Below, piece by piece: positions 1-12,655 of a stretch of 64,000 nt of DNA. The position numbers and the translations under genes are program-made. This stretch comes from Paratinospora sagittata. Taxonomy: Eukaryota; Streptophyta; Magnoliopsida; Ranunculales; Menispermaceae. The notes under the pieces are model-generated. The model searched no databases and was not told the origin of the DNA. It worked only from the letters and a program-made list of their open reading frames with translations. Position 1 is the stretch's first letter. Every line of letters begins with the position of its first letter. Location: NCBI GenBank assembly GCA_035771175.1, contig CM069608.1:28148019-28212018 (forward strand), in the 5' to 3' direction.

Positions 1-2341
1 CAGCTCATTTGCACATTTTGCACTTTAGAAAGAGGGAGAAGAGCTGGAGAAGAGAAAAGGAGAGGAAAATTAGGGTTTGGAAGTTCTTGCTCAAGAACTC
101 CATGAGGTTTGCATGTTTTCTCTCTTTTCTTCCTTTGATCTCTCTAGTTTAAGCTTCCAAGCTGTATTTTGACCTAAGATATGCCATGGATTCTCAATTG
201 AGGATTGTTCCAGACCTAGGGTTTCATTGCATGCATGTTTTTATGAACCCTAGTGTTGATTGGAGGCCATTGATGCCATTTTCCCCATTTTCTCTTTTGG
301 ATTTGGTGGGACTCTTTGTAAATGGACTTATACCTTGTTCATGGCCTTAGAATTTTCCAGGTTATTTGAGTGTCACCTATGTTAGACCTATGAACACCAA
401 GAACTGATCCATGCCTTTGGTTAGAGATTTTCATGGTGAAATCTTGGAGTTTAGTTCAAATGGCTTACACTTGGATCATTGACTTAGGGTTAGAGTTAAG
501 CTTTGCATGTCAACTATGTTGACCTAGTAGCCATGGTAGATGATCCCATGGTGCAAGTTCAGTAAATTCCGTGGCTATGTATGGTGGCCTAGTGTAAAAT
601 TAGCAATATTGCCTATGTATGAAAATTTTTAGATTTGGGGCTTTTGATGCTCTTGATTGAAAATCTGAAAAATTATGCAATGTAGGTCTTTTGGGGCATG
701 ATTAGGGTTGATGATAGAATTCAGTGGGTTCTCATACTGGACACCCTAGGGTTGACTAATTTTGACCTAGGCTAAGTATTTGGCATTTTTCATGTACTTT
801 GGCAATTTTGCATGTAATTTGGGGATTTTGCCCAAATTGAGACTTTTCACCTAAATCAAGTCAATTTATAAAATTGACTTGGGGATTGTTTAATTGGACC
901 CAAATTGAGTAGAATCATGAGTTTAAAATGTTAGAACCTATGTTAAATTGATATGACTTAGTTCATTTTGACCTTATGTTTTATATTGGCCTAATTGGAG
1001 ATTTTGACCAAGACTTAGTCAATTGATGAAATTGACTTGATATATAGTCTAATTGACCCTAATTCTAATTGAATGTCATGTATATTAGTAGTTGGATCAT
1101 GGGATCACCCTATTACATTCAATTTAAGTCAATCTTGATTTATTTGAGTCTAAATTATCAAATTGGGCAATATGAAAATTGGCTCAAGGGGGTAACCAAT
1201 TTAGAATCGAATTGACTTTAGATTGGGTTTGAATATGGGGTTTTGACACACTTTATGACTGCTTTTCAGTTGTGTGAACCATGTTATTTCCAGGCCTTGT
1301 GATTGATCTTGAACCCGTTTAGTCAATTGGAGAGTTTTGGTGATTGGATTGGAATTGGATTGGCTAGACTTAGCCAAACAAGAGTGAGTGTTCTTTCACT
1401 TTTGGATTATTTATATGTGGCATTGTAGTATAGAAATTTTTAAATGCTTATGTATAATGGTATGCATGTTTTAATATTCCATGAAATACATTTGAGCATA
1501 ATTCATTGGGATGACAATTTGGGTTGAGGCTCCTAGTTAGAATTTCCTCTTTTTGAAAATTCTCGTAAGTCTAGCGGCAATCCCAGTTGTGTACCTGGCA
1601 GAGGGTTTTATGGCTTGTGTATGGGTAGGTTAGTTTAGGCTAATCCTACGTGCTGCACAACCCCAGAAATCCTATTAGGATACCAGTATTGTGTGTGTGT
1701 TCAGGTACTGTGTGTAGCGCACCAGCCTTGAACCCCCCGTACTTAGGAGGTGTTAGGATTGCATGAGTATGACTACAAATGTTATGCATCGTCTTATGTA
1801 TGACTTGATGCATTATGTTAGCATGTATGTAATCTATTTCGTCATCATGATATTTCAATGATTTATGATCTTATCATGTTTTATTAAATGCACGTATATA
1901 CCACTTGTGAATGACATTCACTGAGCGTGCTGTATCTCATACCTGACCTTCTTCTTTCAGGATCTGATAGAAAAAGGAAAGGGAAGGCTTGACTGCGGAA
2001 TGTCCCTTGTTTTTGTTTCATGTAGCTGTTGTACGTTTAATTTTGTAATTTGATAATTATGTACATGATAACACCTAGTATATGTATAATTAACACATAG
2101 TTGGGATGTGTTGGGTTTGTAGTATTTTGTAAACTTTGAAATTTTATATTTGGTAACTTGGAGATGTAATATTTTATTTCATTTATGATCATGTTAGATG
2201 GATGTTTTTAGGATTGTACTCTATTTGATTTTGGGGATTCGTATATGTGTTTTAGGTTGACGGGATGCCGGGTGTACTGACGGAGGGTATACTCGAAGGT
2301 TTTCGTGTCGGTCATGACATCACGTATAGTGGGTCGTGACA
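1..2341 (+). mobile_element. 3' part of a long Gypsy-type LTR (family C), cut by the window edge
   Basis: No coding potential is seen. The stretch ends at 2341 in GGGTCGTGACA, a terminus shared in style with the other long LTRs here. Near its end it carries an ACTGAGCG...TTTCAGG block at about 1920-1960 that resembles blocks at matching places in families A (about 8560-8605) and B (about 3590-3640). Position 2342 is the first base of Copia-derived sequence, so this LTR interrupts that element. Its 5' end and one target-site copy lie outside the window. Assignment to Gypsy (chromovirus-like) is inferred from LTR length and termini; no internal domain is visible. The short ORFs inside look incidental. 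Confidence 0.6.
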
Positions 2342-2479
2342 GGATAGGTATAGAATTACGTGGAGAAAAGAAAAGATAGGAGAAGTAGCAGAAGAAGGAA
2401 TGAGAGAAAGGGAGATGTTTGTGTTAATATTATCTAAGGGTGAAGAAAAAGTTGAAGGAGTGATTTCATTATCAGTATC

Positions 2480-3891
2480 TGTAATACCCTGTATTTCACA
2501 AAAAAAAAATTCGTTTGGGCAGAAATGCCCGAACGTTCAGGCGCCAAAACTCCTATATAAGGGGCCCTCCCCTCTTCATTTTTCACACCAAATTTACTCC
2601 AAATTGTGATTTTTCCTCCTCTTTTCACTCATTCTGAGTTTTTAGTCTTTTGAGACTCTCTGTTCGAGACTCTCGGTGCAGTGCGACGAAGTTCTGTCAG
2701 GAGGAAAGCGCCAGATCTGAAAAAGAAGAAGTTCTTATCTGAAGGTGGGGAACGAAACATAGGTTTGCGTGTTTTATAACTTTTATTAAAGTTTACATTC
2801 AGTTATTATTATATCTACTGTTCATTTACACTGCATTATGTCATATAATGTTTATATTGTCACACTTATGCCTGTATAATTGGAATTCATGTATTACGCT
2901 GTTGTAATGCCGAATTTGTGGTCAATCTAGCTCAACTAGACTCGGTATTGTCCTCAGTAACTTTAAATAGTAAACGGGAGGCAGCGGGTTGCTCTAGGCG
3001 ATTGGTATTTAAGCAAACCTTGTGTCTCACCTCTCAACTGGGGACTGATCTAGTTGGTCTTATTGAAAGCTATCAGCTTATACAAGTAATACTGAATGTC
3101 CTAACCTTGCACATCGTGATACCAACTCTGAAAAGGATCACCAGACGTTGCCAAAGTCAGTCTAAATGTCAAGAAAAGACCAGACCAGTAGCCTAGACCA
3201 GTTCATGCATTGGCATCATACATATCACCACCTAGGGACGTACGTGGTTTATGACTCATAGAATAGTTAGGAGCATTGCTCGCTATTCATTATATTTCTC
3301 TGGAAAGGGACGTACAATGAGAACCCGGCTATGCCTGGGGAGGGACATCACTACGTGAATCCAGAGCATCGATCTTGAGGAGGGACGTACAATAGAACCT
3401 GGTTACGCCAGGGGAGAACGTCCGAACGAACATTTGTACGTGAACTCAGGCAATGTACGTTCATCAAACCATTACGAGACGGTGTCATGCATACATACAT
3501 ATTGATTGATTATGATGCTCTAATGTGTATTTAAGATATTTGATATTGAAGTATACTTTATTAATTGATATACTCACGAACTATTTTACCCACTGAGCAC
3601 ATTAAGCTCACTCCATTATTATCAAATCTTTCACAGGAAATTAGGGTGGACTGGGTGTAGGTTTATGCGGCCCACATTTTGTACCCATTGTATTATTCAT
3701 TGGGGATTTTGGGGAGTATGTTCCCTTGACCATTTCATGTACAAATTATATTCTGAATTAAATGAAATTAGATTAGTACTGTATATTATATTTCCGCTGT
3801 GCACTCTGTTGTTACCATTGTTATTATTCCAAATGAGCGCCCCGTCCGCGAGTGTACTGCCGGTTTAGTAGCGTCCGAGCGGGGTATGACA
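2480..3891 (+). mobile_element. Solo LTR, family B copy 1 (B1)
   Basis: The 1412-bp unit begins TGTAATACCCTG and ends GGGGTATGACA. It is flanked by the 5-bp direct repeat GTATC at 2475-2479 and 3892-3896. A TATA-like CTATATAAGG lies at about 2551. No internal retrotransposon region is present, so this is a solo LTR left by recombination between the two LTRs of a full element. It interrupts the minus-strand Copia polyprotein downstream of integrase. One copy of the motif GCCCGAACGTTCAGGCGCC sits near its start; copy B2 has expanded it. Gypsy affiliation is inferred. Confidence 0.9.
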
Positions 3892-3896
3892 GTATC

Positions 3897-4891
3897 ATCA
3901 GTAGGAAAGATAGAAGGAAGGGGAATATATGTAGAGGTAGGAGGAGAAATTTCATGAAAAGGAAATGTAGTTTCATGAAATACAACATCTCTTGAAACAT
4001 AAAGTTGATGAGTAGTAATATCGTAGCTTTTTGGCCAGGACTATAACCAAGGAAAATGCATTTGAAAACTCTTGGAGCAATCAGGTGGTTTTCCATATAA
4101 AATTTTCATATGGTGTTTTCCAATTGAGTACAGAACTAGGAAGTCAATTAATGATATATGTTGCAACTAAAATTGAGTCACCCCAAAATTTCTTTGGTAG
4201 ATTAGATTGGAACATGAGAGCTCAAGCAATTTATAAGAGGTGCTTATGTTTTTTCTCAACCACACCATTTTGTTGAGGTATATAAATACATGATCTTGGA
4301 TGAATAATGCCTGATTTTGGAAAATAGAGTGAGACAATCACGATTCACAAACTCAGTCTCATTATCTGTTCTAACAATTCGAACTTGAGCCTGTAATTGT
4401 GTGTGAATCATTTTTAAAAGATTATCAAGAGTATGAACAATTTGATGCTTAGATTTGAGTAAGAAAGTCCATGTAGCACGACTAAAACCATCAACAACAA
4501 TTAACATGTAATGTGCTCCTGAAGTTGGAGAATGTTTGTATGGTCCCCAAACGTCTAAATGAAGTAGTTCAAAAACATGATTTGTATAAATATGACTTTT
4601 TGGAAAGGGAAGTCTATGATGTTTAGAAAGAGGGCAAACATCACAGATAATGGTAGATTGTTTTGAAGAAGAATCAATGAAATCTAAGTGTTTTAGAACA
4701 TCAAAAGAGGCATGACCAAGACGTTTGTGCCAAAGAAATTGTGGAGAAACAATATCTTTATTTCTTGAACATACAGCAATACAAGAAGTACAAGAAGTAG
4801 AAGGCTTTGCATTCAAAACTAAAGATTTATTTGTGGAAAAATAATTTTTTTCCAAAATGTACAAGCTTCCTATCCTTCGACCAATTGCCAA
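3897..4891 (-). pseudogene. Copia integrase region (broken)
   Basis: The minus-strand ORF 4891-4256 contains the pre-integrase zinc motif: HKRLGH followed by CDVCPLSK, an H-H-C-C pattern. It then has the start of the integrase core with LDVWGPY (first catalytic Asp) and [10 protein letters not shown] (second Asp region, usually RTDNGTEF). After a frameshift near 4280, pieces in other frames down to 3897 continue the family pattern, including AFKCIFLGYSPGQK. Frameshifts and stops make it inactive. It follows the protease segment in the same element and is cut at 3896 by LTR B1. Confidence 0.85.
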
Positions 4892-4912
4892 AACCTCTTC
4901 AGTCAGTAGGTC

Positions 4913-5308
4913 CTATAAAATACAAGAGGTTGGAGACAAGATAAATTTAATATGGCCTATTTTACAGAGTTTATGTATTGATAATAGATTGTATTTAAAA
5001 CTAGGTACATGTAGGGTGTTAGTGAGTAACACCTTAGGATGAAGGAGAACATTGCCAGTTCTATTAACAGTTTTAACAGATCTATCAGGTAGGTGAATAG
5101 GAATAGGTTGTATAAGTGAAGAGGTGTGGCTGAATAGGTTAATATCATTGCACATATGGTTTGAAGCTCCAGTGTCAATAATCCAAGAATTAGTTTCAGA
5201 CAAAGCAAGTGTATGTAATGCAAGTGTATGAGTGGAATATATACCTACATAGTTTTCCAAATGTGTGAAATTCACATAATTGGAATCCATGATTGATTTG
5301 CTTTTCAT
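4913..5308 (-). pseudogene. Copia aspartic protease region
   Basis: The 131-codon minus-strand ORF contains WIIDTGASNHMCND, the retroviral-type aspartic protease active site (DTGA) followed by the SNHM motif usual in plant Copia elements. It lies between the gag zinc-knuckle region (upstream, 5429-5656) and integrase (downstream, 4891), as expected in a single Copia polyprotein. Separate frames for protease and integrase show that the original continuous ORF has been frameshifted. An overlapping minus-strand ORF at 4957-5223 is a shadow in another frame. Confidence 0.85.
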
Positions 5309-5428
5309 GAATTTAGCAACTTCCTATTGTACCATATCAGAAATAGCAAAACTCCAATTGGCAGATATGCAAGCATCTTGAGTATCAACCATGTTTACTA
5401 CTGCCTTTCCAGTGGACTCCATTGCCTT

Positions 5429-6243
5429 TCAGTCGACTTTTTTTTTTTGTTCTTTCAACTTTTTAAACCAATTAAGGTATCTGTGTAGTTTAAAGCATGT
5501 GTCTCTAGTGTGACCATTTGTATTACGATGATCACAATGCCTATCGATCTTCTTCACATTATCCTTCCTTTGGTTTCCTTTAGTATATCCATCTTTCTTG
5601 AAATTTTGTGTTCTTATAAACATTGCATTGTTGTTTGTAGTTTCAGAAAATGCCACTTGTACTTCTCTTTGTTTTTCTACCTTAAAACCATTGAATGTGC
5701 CTTATTGACACTTGGTAAGGGATCAGTCACCAAAATCTAGTTTCTAACATGATCAAAAGTATCATTTAATCCCATTATGAATTGCATGAATCGATTGAAC
5801 GAAGTTATGTCTGCTACTTGTTTAGCAGCTCCACAAGGACACTGCGGTATAGGCATTAAACATGTCAATTCATCCCACAGTTTGTTCAATTTTGTGTAAT
5901 ATTGAGCAACTGATACAATTCCTTGTGAAATTGAGTTGATCTCCCTTGCAACTGGTAAAGTAAAGGTCCATTGGATTCACCAAATCTTTTTTCCAACTCT
6001 TTTTATAACTCCTTTGCAAAAGTGGTATATAGAGAGGCTTCAACTATTTCTTTTGCAATTGAATTCAAGATCCATGAAGTAACCATACAATCAACTCTAG
6101 TCCATTGAGCAAAATCAATTGAATTAACATCCGACATTTCACATTTTTCAATTACAAATTCTAGTTTAACTTTAGCACCTAGGGCTATTGTCTTGGAACA
6201 ACTCCAAGAAAGGTAATTGGTACCTGTCAATGGCGTAGACACT
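5429..6243 (-). pseudogene. Copia gag, main part
   Basis: Minus-strand reading from 6243 gives TILVSTPLTGTNYLSW and ALGAKVKLEFVIE, the conserved N-terminal block of Copia gag (nucleocapsid precursor). Further on, at 5656-5429, is a zinc-knuckle relic (CDHRNTNGHTRDTC) in which the second Cys of the CCHC pattern is replaced by Arg. Stops and frameshifts lie between about 6000 and 5660. The missing N-terminus of the same gag is found 6.2 kb away at 12561-12427, beyond the A2 insertion. Confidence 0.8.
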
Positions 6244-6290
6244 AAAATTGTCACGATGCCCCTGACGTAGGCTGACATCATAACCGGCAC

Positions 6291-9099
6291 TGTAACAGCC
6301 CGTAGTTTTAATTAAATACATACGTTGAATTATGCGTATATCGAGATGTATAATATGCGTATTTTATACGGAAGAGGCAAATATACGCGTGTATGAAAAT
6401 ACATGCTATATTTAAGGGGTATTAGTAAATAAATAAAATTATTAAATGAATAATATAAATCCAATAAGGTGAATGGGGTTGGTTAATTAAATATGTGGAT
6501 TGGAGTATGATTTAAGGACTTAATGCATAGTATGATGTAATGCATGTGTGTATATATGAATACATGTGAAATAAGTGACTTGAGTTATAAATTAAATTAA
6601 GAAAATGGTGTAGATTGAAATTGAATTATTAAATGGATTATATAAATGAGATGAGTTGAATTCAATGAAATTTGATGGAGGAGTTGGTTATTAAGGGGAG
6701 CCTAGGTGTATTGGATCATTTTTTATATAAAATATCAACTCTCTCCTTTCTCATCTCAATCTCTCATAATGTTAACATAAAAAAAAAAAAAAAAGAGAAA
6801 ACGGGTAAAAAAAAAAAAAAAAGAAAAGAAGTGCAGAGAAGAAATAACGAGAGAACGAACGAAAGAAGAAGAAATAGGAGAAAAAAAAAGAGAAACGCGG
6901 GATTTGAGCGAAATCGAGACCCGCAGTAAGTGATTTTTACCCTATTTCTTCGTGAACTTGATATCTAAGCTAGATGTAACCTTTCTTTCGGAGTAATTTT
7001 TGCTGTGGGAGCCATTTTACGGCGTTTCAAAAATTGGGATTTTGACCCAACATGAATGAAAATCCGCTAGGAAGGTTGGAAAACACTTCATAGGCTGTAG
7101 GAACCTTAAATATATGGTTAGATTGAATTTATGTGTTCATTTAAAAATTTTATAGCCGTTGGAAGTTTGTTGGAATTTAGAGTTTAGATTGGAGACCATT
7201 TGAATCATTTAAAACCCGATGAAACTCCAGTTTAAGGCTATAGAATGGTAGAATGAACTGTTGCGAGTCCATCGATGCTAAGTTCATGATTTTTGGAGAT
7301 CGTTTGACAATTTTAGTAAAAATTTTCATGTTTCCAATGAATAGTGTCGACATAAACAATATCGTGAATAGTACTGTAATCATATCCAGTGAATAAAATG
7401 GAATTAGAATACAATGAAACTCTGGTTTAAGATCACAAAAACGTAGAGAACTAAATTTCGGACGTTTCGATACTAAGATTGTGATTTTTGGATATGCTTT
7501 GATATTTTTAGTAACTAAATATATGGTTTTGGTGAGTAAAATTCACTGTCGTGACCTTCACGAACGTGTAAAATCTCAATAAAATACCTGTTGAAAGTAG
7601 TAGAATGATAGAATGACAGATTTTACACGTGTCGATGTGGACAGAATAATTTTAGGAATGTTCTAGATTTTTAATAAAATTGATATATGTTCCAGTAGAA
7701 AAATAAACTGAGAATTAGTGAAAATATGAATTGGAACTCTACTTTCACTGTTCTTTCTTGTGGAAATATCTAGATTGACCACAGAAACGAGATAGTTGTT
7801 TCTTCACCTGCTTATGAGTCCTAAATTGAATTGGAATCTAAATTCACAAATATAATATTTTAATGTGGATCTTTATTATTGGTGATTTGAAGTGAGTTGA
7901 TAAATTAAATAGATAAATAGATATGAATAAATGAAATTGAATTATGGAGTGATTGTGACAGGTTGAGTTAGTTGGATATAAATTGAAACTGGACTCGAAA
8001 GCGACGGTGATTGTGTTTAAATTGGAAAACTCCTGTACTGTAAGTATATTTTCTTGATTTTAGTTCTTATATGACATTTTATATATATGAACTGTTTGAA
8101 TGTAAATATGTTATGCATATATTGTTGCATTGTGTTTTAATTTGCATTCATAAATGATATTTTTAGCATTGGAGCATGTGAGACTTGCAAAGGCAAGTTG
8201 GTGTCATTTCGTTAGGAATTAGACCCGGATGAGTGTTATGCGTAACCTCATTGTCAGTAAATCTGTCCTAACAAGGATTGGAGATCCTTGAAATGACCGT
8301 GAATTGGGTAATGAGAGGCTGTGGCTACCTTGTAACGGCCATACAAGGGTTAGACTCGCTCTCTTGCCTTGAAGGAGGGAGATTGTGGATTTTGTGGAAA
8401 AAAAAGAATGCATTGTTTTCTTGAAAACCCATGAAATTTATGTTGTTGTCATGTATGATATATTCGTTGAATGGTGCATGTATTAAATACTTGTTTGAAA
8501 TGATTTTAAATGTCATATTTTCCTAAATGCATATAATTGTCATATCAAGAAATATATTCACTAAGCTATTGATTACTCACTCAATTTCCTCCAATATTTC
8601 AGGTATTGAGTCGAAGGGAAAAAGAAAAATTCATGAGTGATAATCACGTGAGCCTTCATCTGGTATGTGTATGTATGCTTGGAGGAAATAGGCTATATTT
8701 TTGTTATTTTGATATGTATAATTATCGCATATTATATATATGTATTATCATCTAGATGGGATATGTGGGCATATACAAGATAGCTAACTATATTGGATTA
8801 TGAAATGTTAATGATGATATGATTTGATAAATGAATGAAATGAGAATGACTAGATGTGTGGAATTAATGGAATGATGATTATCTATATATATCTCTTTGA
8901 TTTGATTTGTGGTATATTAGGAAAAAATGTGAAATGTCCATTTTATGGGGAGGTGCTGTCAAAATTTTTTGGAAATTGTGGGAATTATTGTGAATGTTTG
9001 ATGAGGCTGACAGTGTATTAGATACTGTATATGGGTATGTACAGTGTATAGTACACTGTGCCAGTCATGACGTCAACCTACGTTAGGGGCCTCGTGACA
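6291..9099 (+). mobile_element. Solo LTR, family A copy 1 (A1)
   Basis: The 2809-bp unit begins TGTAACAGCCCG and ends GGGGCCTCGTGACA. The flanking 5-bp repeat GGCAC is at 6286-6290 and 9100-9104. It lies inside A2 and in the opposite orientation, so the two form a large inverted pair. Low-complexity purine runs at 6775-6900 and the short ORFs across it are not genes. A TATA-like TTTTATATAAAA is near 6719. The large LTR size and termini suggest a Gypsy chromovirus-like element, but this is inference. Confidence 0.88.
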
Positions 9100-9541
9100 G
9101 GCACAGTGTACTATACATTGTACATATCCATATACAGTATACAACACCTCCCCATAAAATGGACATTTTCAGGCGCATGCCAGAACGTTCAGGTGCATGA
9201 CAGAACGTTCAGGCGCATGCCAGAACCATAAACGTTTGGTCTGGTCTTTTGTTTGACATTTAGACTGACTTTGGCAATGTCTGATGATCCTTATCAAGGT
9301 CGGTATCACGACGTGCAAGAATAGGACATTCAGTATTACTGTATAAGCTGATAGCTTTCAATAAGACCAACTAGATCAGTCCCTAGTTGAGATGTGAGAC
9401 ACAAGGTCTGCTTAAATACCAATCGCCTAGAGCAGTCCGCTGCCTCCCGTTCACTATTTAAAGTTACTGAGGAAAAGACCGAGTCTAGTTGAGTCAGATT
9501 GACTACAAATCCGGCATTATAACAGTGCAATACATGAATTT

Positions 9542-10547
9542 CAAATATACAGGCATAAGTGCGGCAGTATAAACAGTATATGACATAATGCAGTGTAAAT
9601 GAATAGGAGACATAATAATAATTGAATGTAAACTTTAATAAAAGTTATGAAACACGCAAACCTATGTTTCGTTCCCCACCTTCAGATAAAAACTTCTTCT
9701 TTCAGATCTGGCGCTTTCCTCCGGATAGGACTTCGTTGCACCGTTTTCAAATCTGGCACTTTCTTCCGGACAGAACTTTGTTGCACCGCACCGAGAGTCT
9801 CGGACAGAGAGTCTCAAAACTTAGAATGCGTGGAAAGGAGAAGAAATTCACAAGAGAACGTGAATTGGTGTGAGGAATGAGAAATGAGGAGGTTTCTTAT
9901 ATAGAGATTTTTGCGCCTGAACGTTCGGGCATGCGCCTGAACGTTCTGGCATACGCCTGTACGTTCTGGCATGCGCCTGTACGTTCTGCCATGCGCCTGA
10001 ACGTTCTGCCATGCGCCTGAATGTTCTGGCATGCCTTGCGCCTGAACGTCATGCGCCTGAACGTTCTGGCATGCATTGCGCCTGAACGTTCTGTCATGCG
10101 CCTGAACGTTCTGTCATGCGCCTGAACGTTTGGGCATGCATTGCGCCTGAATTCCAAATATACAGGCATAAGTGCGGCAGTATAAACAGTATATGACATA
10201 ATGCAGTGTAAATGAATAGTAGACATAATAATAATTGAATGTAAACTTTAATAAAAGTTATGAAACACGCAAACCTATGTTTCGTTCCCCACCTTCAAAT
10301 AAAACTTCTTCTTTCAGATCTGACGCTTTCCTTCGGACAGAACTTCGTTGCACCGCTTTCAAATCTGGCGCTTTCCTCCAGATAGAACTTTGTTGCACCG
10401 CACCGAGAGTCTCGGACAGAGAGTCTCAAAAACTTAGAATGCGTGGAAAGGAGACGAAATTCACAAGAGAAGGTGATTTGGTGTAAGGAATGAGATATGA
10501 GGAGGTTTCTTATATAGAGATTTTTGCGCCTGAACGTTCGGGCGTTG
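9542..10547. repeat. Direct duplication of about 390 bp inside LTR B2
   Basis: The segment starting CAAATATACAGGCATAAG at 9542 is repeated from 10155, with an offset of about 613 bp and few changes. Each copy runs to the GCGCCTGAACG motif, and the 20-bp array fills the space between them. B1 holds a single copy of the segment in the other orientation, so the duplication arose in the B2 lineage. Confidence 0.85.
9913..10151. repeat. 20-bp minisatellite derived from LTR family B
   Basis: About eleven tandem copies of a 20-bp unit of the type GCGCCTGAACGTTCTGGCAT are present. Small variants occur, such as TCTGCCAT and TCGGGCAT, and GCATT insertions at two joints. Three more copies in the opposite orientation lie at 9171-9235. 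The unit is single-copy in B1 (about 2525-2545). The minus-strand ORFs over this array only translate the repeat. Confidence 0.92.
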
Positions 10548-12426
10548 CCCAAATAGTATTTTTTTTTTTTTTTGTGAAATACAGGGTATTACAACCACAA
10601 TCTCCCTCCTTCTAGTAATGGAGCAGGTACGAACTCCTTATTACGGACCGATAAGGAGCCTACGCTCGGACCTCACATTACTCAATTCACAGTCATTTCA
10701 AGGATTTTCAATCCTTGTTAGGACAGGCCTACTGACAATGAGGTTACGCATAACACTCATTCGGGTCTAATTCCTAACGAAATGACACCAACTTGCCTTT
10801 GCAAGTCTCACATGCTCCAATGCTAAAAAAATCATTTATGAATGCAAATTAAAACACAATGCAACAATATATGCATAGCATATTTATATTCAAACATTTC
10901 ATATATATATATATAATGTCATACAAGAACCAAATCAAGAAAATATACTCACAGTGGTTAAACAACCGGTCTAAGTCAATGTGCCACTAATGTCCAACAA
11001 AAATGATCATCACCAATTACAAATGCATCATCAAATTTTCAGCACAAATGGTCTCTCAAGATAAGTCACCAATACATCAAACTCCCAATTTCAAACACTG
11101 CACATATAAAATTCAAGTCATATTTAATTTTTCACTGACTTTAGGACTCATAAGCAGTTGAAAATGCTATTATATCGTTTATGTGGTCAATCTAGATATT
11201 TCCACAAGAAAGAACACTGAAAATAGATTTCCAATTCATATTTCCACTAGTTCTCGGTTTTATTTTTCTACTGGAACATATATCAATTTTATTAAAAATA
11301 TAGTACATTCCTAAAATTATTTTGTCCACATCGACATGTATAAAATCAGTCATACTACCATTATACTACCTTCAACAGGTATTTTACTCAGGTTTTACAC
11401 GTTCACGAAGGTCACGAAAGTAAATTTTACTCACCAAAACCATATATTTAGTTACTAAAAATATCAAATCATATCCAAAAATCACAATTTTAGTATCGAA
11501 ACGTCCGAAATTCAGTTCTTTAGGATTCGATGATCTAAAACCGAAGTTTCATTAGATTCCAATTCCATTTTATTCACCGGATATAATCACAGTACTATTT
11601 ACAATACTGCTCACATCACTATTCATTAGAAACATGTAAATTTTTACTAAAATTGTCAAACGGTCTCCAAAAATTATGAAATTAGCATCGATGGACTCAC
11701 AACAGTTCATTCTACCATTCTATAGCCTTAAACTGGAGTTTCATCTGGTTTTAATATAATTCAAAAGGTCTCCAATATAAACTCTAACTTCCAACAGCCA
11801 TAAAAAATTCAAATGAACAAATAAATGAAATCTAACCACATATTCGGGGATTCTATAGTCTAGGGAATGTTTTTCCACCTTTCGAACAAATTTTCATTCA
11901 AGTTGGATAAAAACCCCGATTTCGAAAATACTGTAAAACGGCTCTCTTAGCTAAAATTACTCCGCTAAAATCGTCATACCCTAGTTAAAGATCAATTTCA
12001 CGATGAAAAATAGCAAAAATAGCTTACCAGCACGTCAAATTTGGCCGCGAATCCGTCGTTTCCCCTTCGTTTTTTCCTTTCTCTTTCTCTTTCTCTTTTT
12101 CTCTCTTCTTTCTTTCTTTTCGTCCTTGCAACTTCTTTTAATTTTTTTTTCATACGAGTACTGTTCTGTAAACAGTACCGCAAATGAAGTCATTTATTTT
12201 TTTATTTTTATTTTTTTCTTCTTCTTCACTCTGTTCACATGAGGAATACACGTATTATAAATCGATTTTTATTTAAAATTACATTCCGGACTCATTTTTG
12301 ACATTGTCAAGTTCATTTGTCACATGTACACATAACTTTAAATATACTTATACATGTAATATACTCTTCAGTGTATATATAAGTCAACCAAATATATTGA
12401 TTAAAAGCACGGGGTGTTACAAAAAT

Positions 12427-12561
12427 CATCCCTGGATGATCTGAGTTTTGTAAACACAGGGGATCGCCATTGTTGCACACTTTCATTGATGTAGCATCAT
12501 TTGCAACTCCTTCTCTTGCAGATCCAGATCGAAAGGTCACATTTCTTGATCCATCAACCAT
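12427..12561 (-). pseudogene. Copia gag N-terminus, displaced by insertion A2
   Basis: The minus-strand reading starts MVDGSRNVTF and reaches LQNSDHPGMI, the usual lead-in of Copia gag before the VSTPLTG block. That block is found at 6240 on the far side of A2. The junction lies in the codon after Met-Ile, where the AAAAT target duplication begins. An ATG at 12561 follows the primer-binding site by about 80 bp, a normal leader length. Confidence 0.8.
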
Positions 12562-12640
12562 GATCAAGAACTTCAAAAGAACACAGATTTCGCAACTATA
12601 AAAAGAAACTAAGAATATCAAAAGAATATGATCAGACCAT

Positions 12641-12655
12641 GGTGCTCTGATACCG
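12641..12655 (-). other. Primer-binding site of the Copia element
   Basis: On the minus strand the sequence GGTATCAGAGCACC directly follows the LTR end TTGTTCA. GGTATCAGAGC is the common plant Copia primer-binding site, complementary to the 3' end of initiator tRNA-Met. Confidence 0.85.

Larger units (their letters stand above)
9170..10593 (-). mobile_element. Rearranged LTR of family B, copy 2 (B2)
   Basis: The right end at 10593 reads AATACAGGGTATTACA, the reverse complement of the B1 start. The body 9237-9535 matches the reverse complement of B1 at about 2900-3190. The left end matching the last 700 bp of B1 is absent, and no partner is found at 9165-9170 for the ACCAC that follows the right end. 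B2 holds an internal duplication (9542-9935 and 10155-10547) with a 20-bp repeat array between the copies. It sits in A2 together with a local deletion of A2. Confidence 0.75.
6249..12421 (-). mobile_element. Solo LTR, family A copy 2 (A2), itself carrying insertions A1 and B2
   Basis: On the plus strand it starts TGTCACGATGCC (6249) and ends GGGGTGTTACA (12421), so the LTR reads from right to left. The 5-bp direct repeat AAAAT flanks it at 6244-6248 and 12422-12426, and gag is continuous once it is removed. The segments belonging to A2 itself are 6249-6290, about 9100-9169 and about 10594-12421; the rest is A1 and B2. Compared with A1, about 540 bp of A2 are missing at the left edge of B2. 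No internal retrotransposon genes are seen. Confidence 0.85.

Noticed and set aside
2918..3196. ORF of 92 codons also seen inverted at 9336-9530
   Set aside because: It is open in both copies only because both are LTR family B; no protein domain is present.
6672..6929. Lys-rich ORF
   Set aside because: Low-complexity purine tract inside LTR A1.
9913..10151. CRISPR-like array
   Set aside because: The units are directly adjacent without unique spacers, lie in an LTR, and the genome is a plant nucleus.
9897..10226. Minus-strand ORFs with repeated Arg-rich peptide motifs
   Set aside because: They translate the 20-bp minisatellite; 20 is not a multiple of 3, and the pattern comes only from the DNA repeat.
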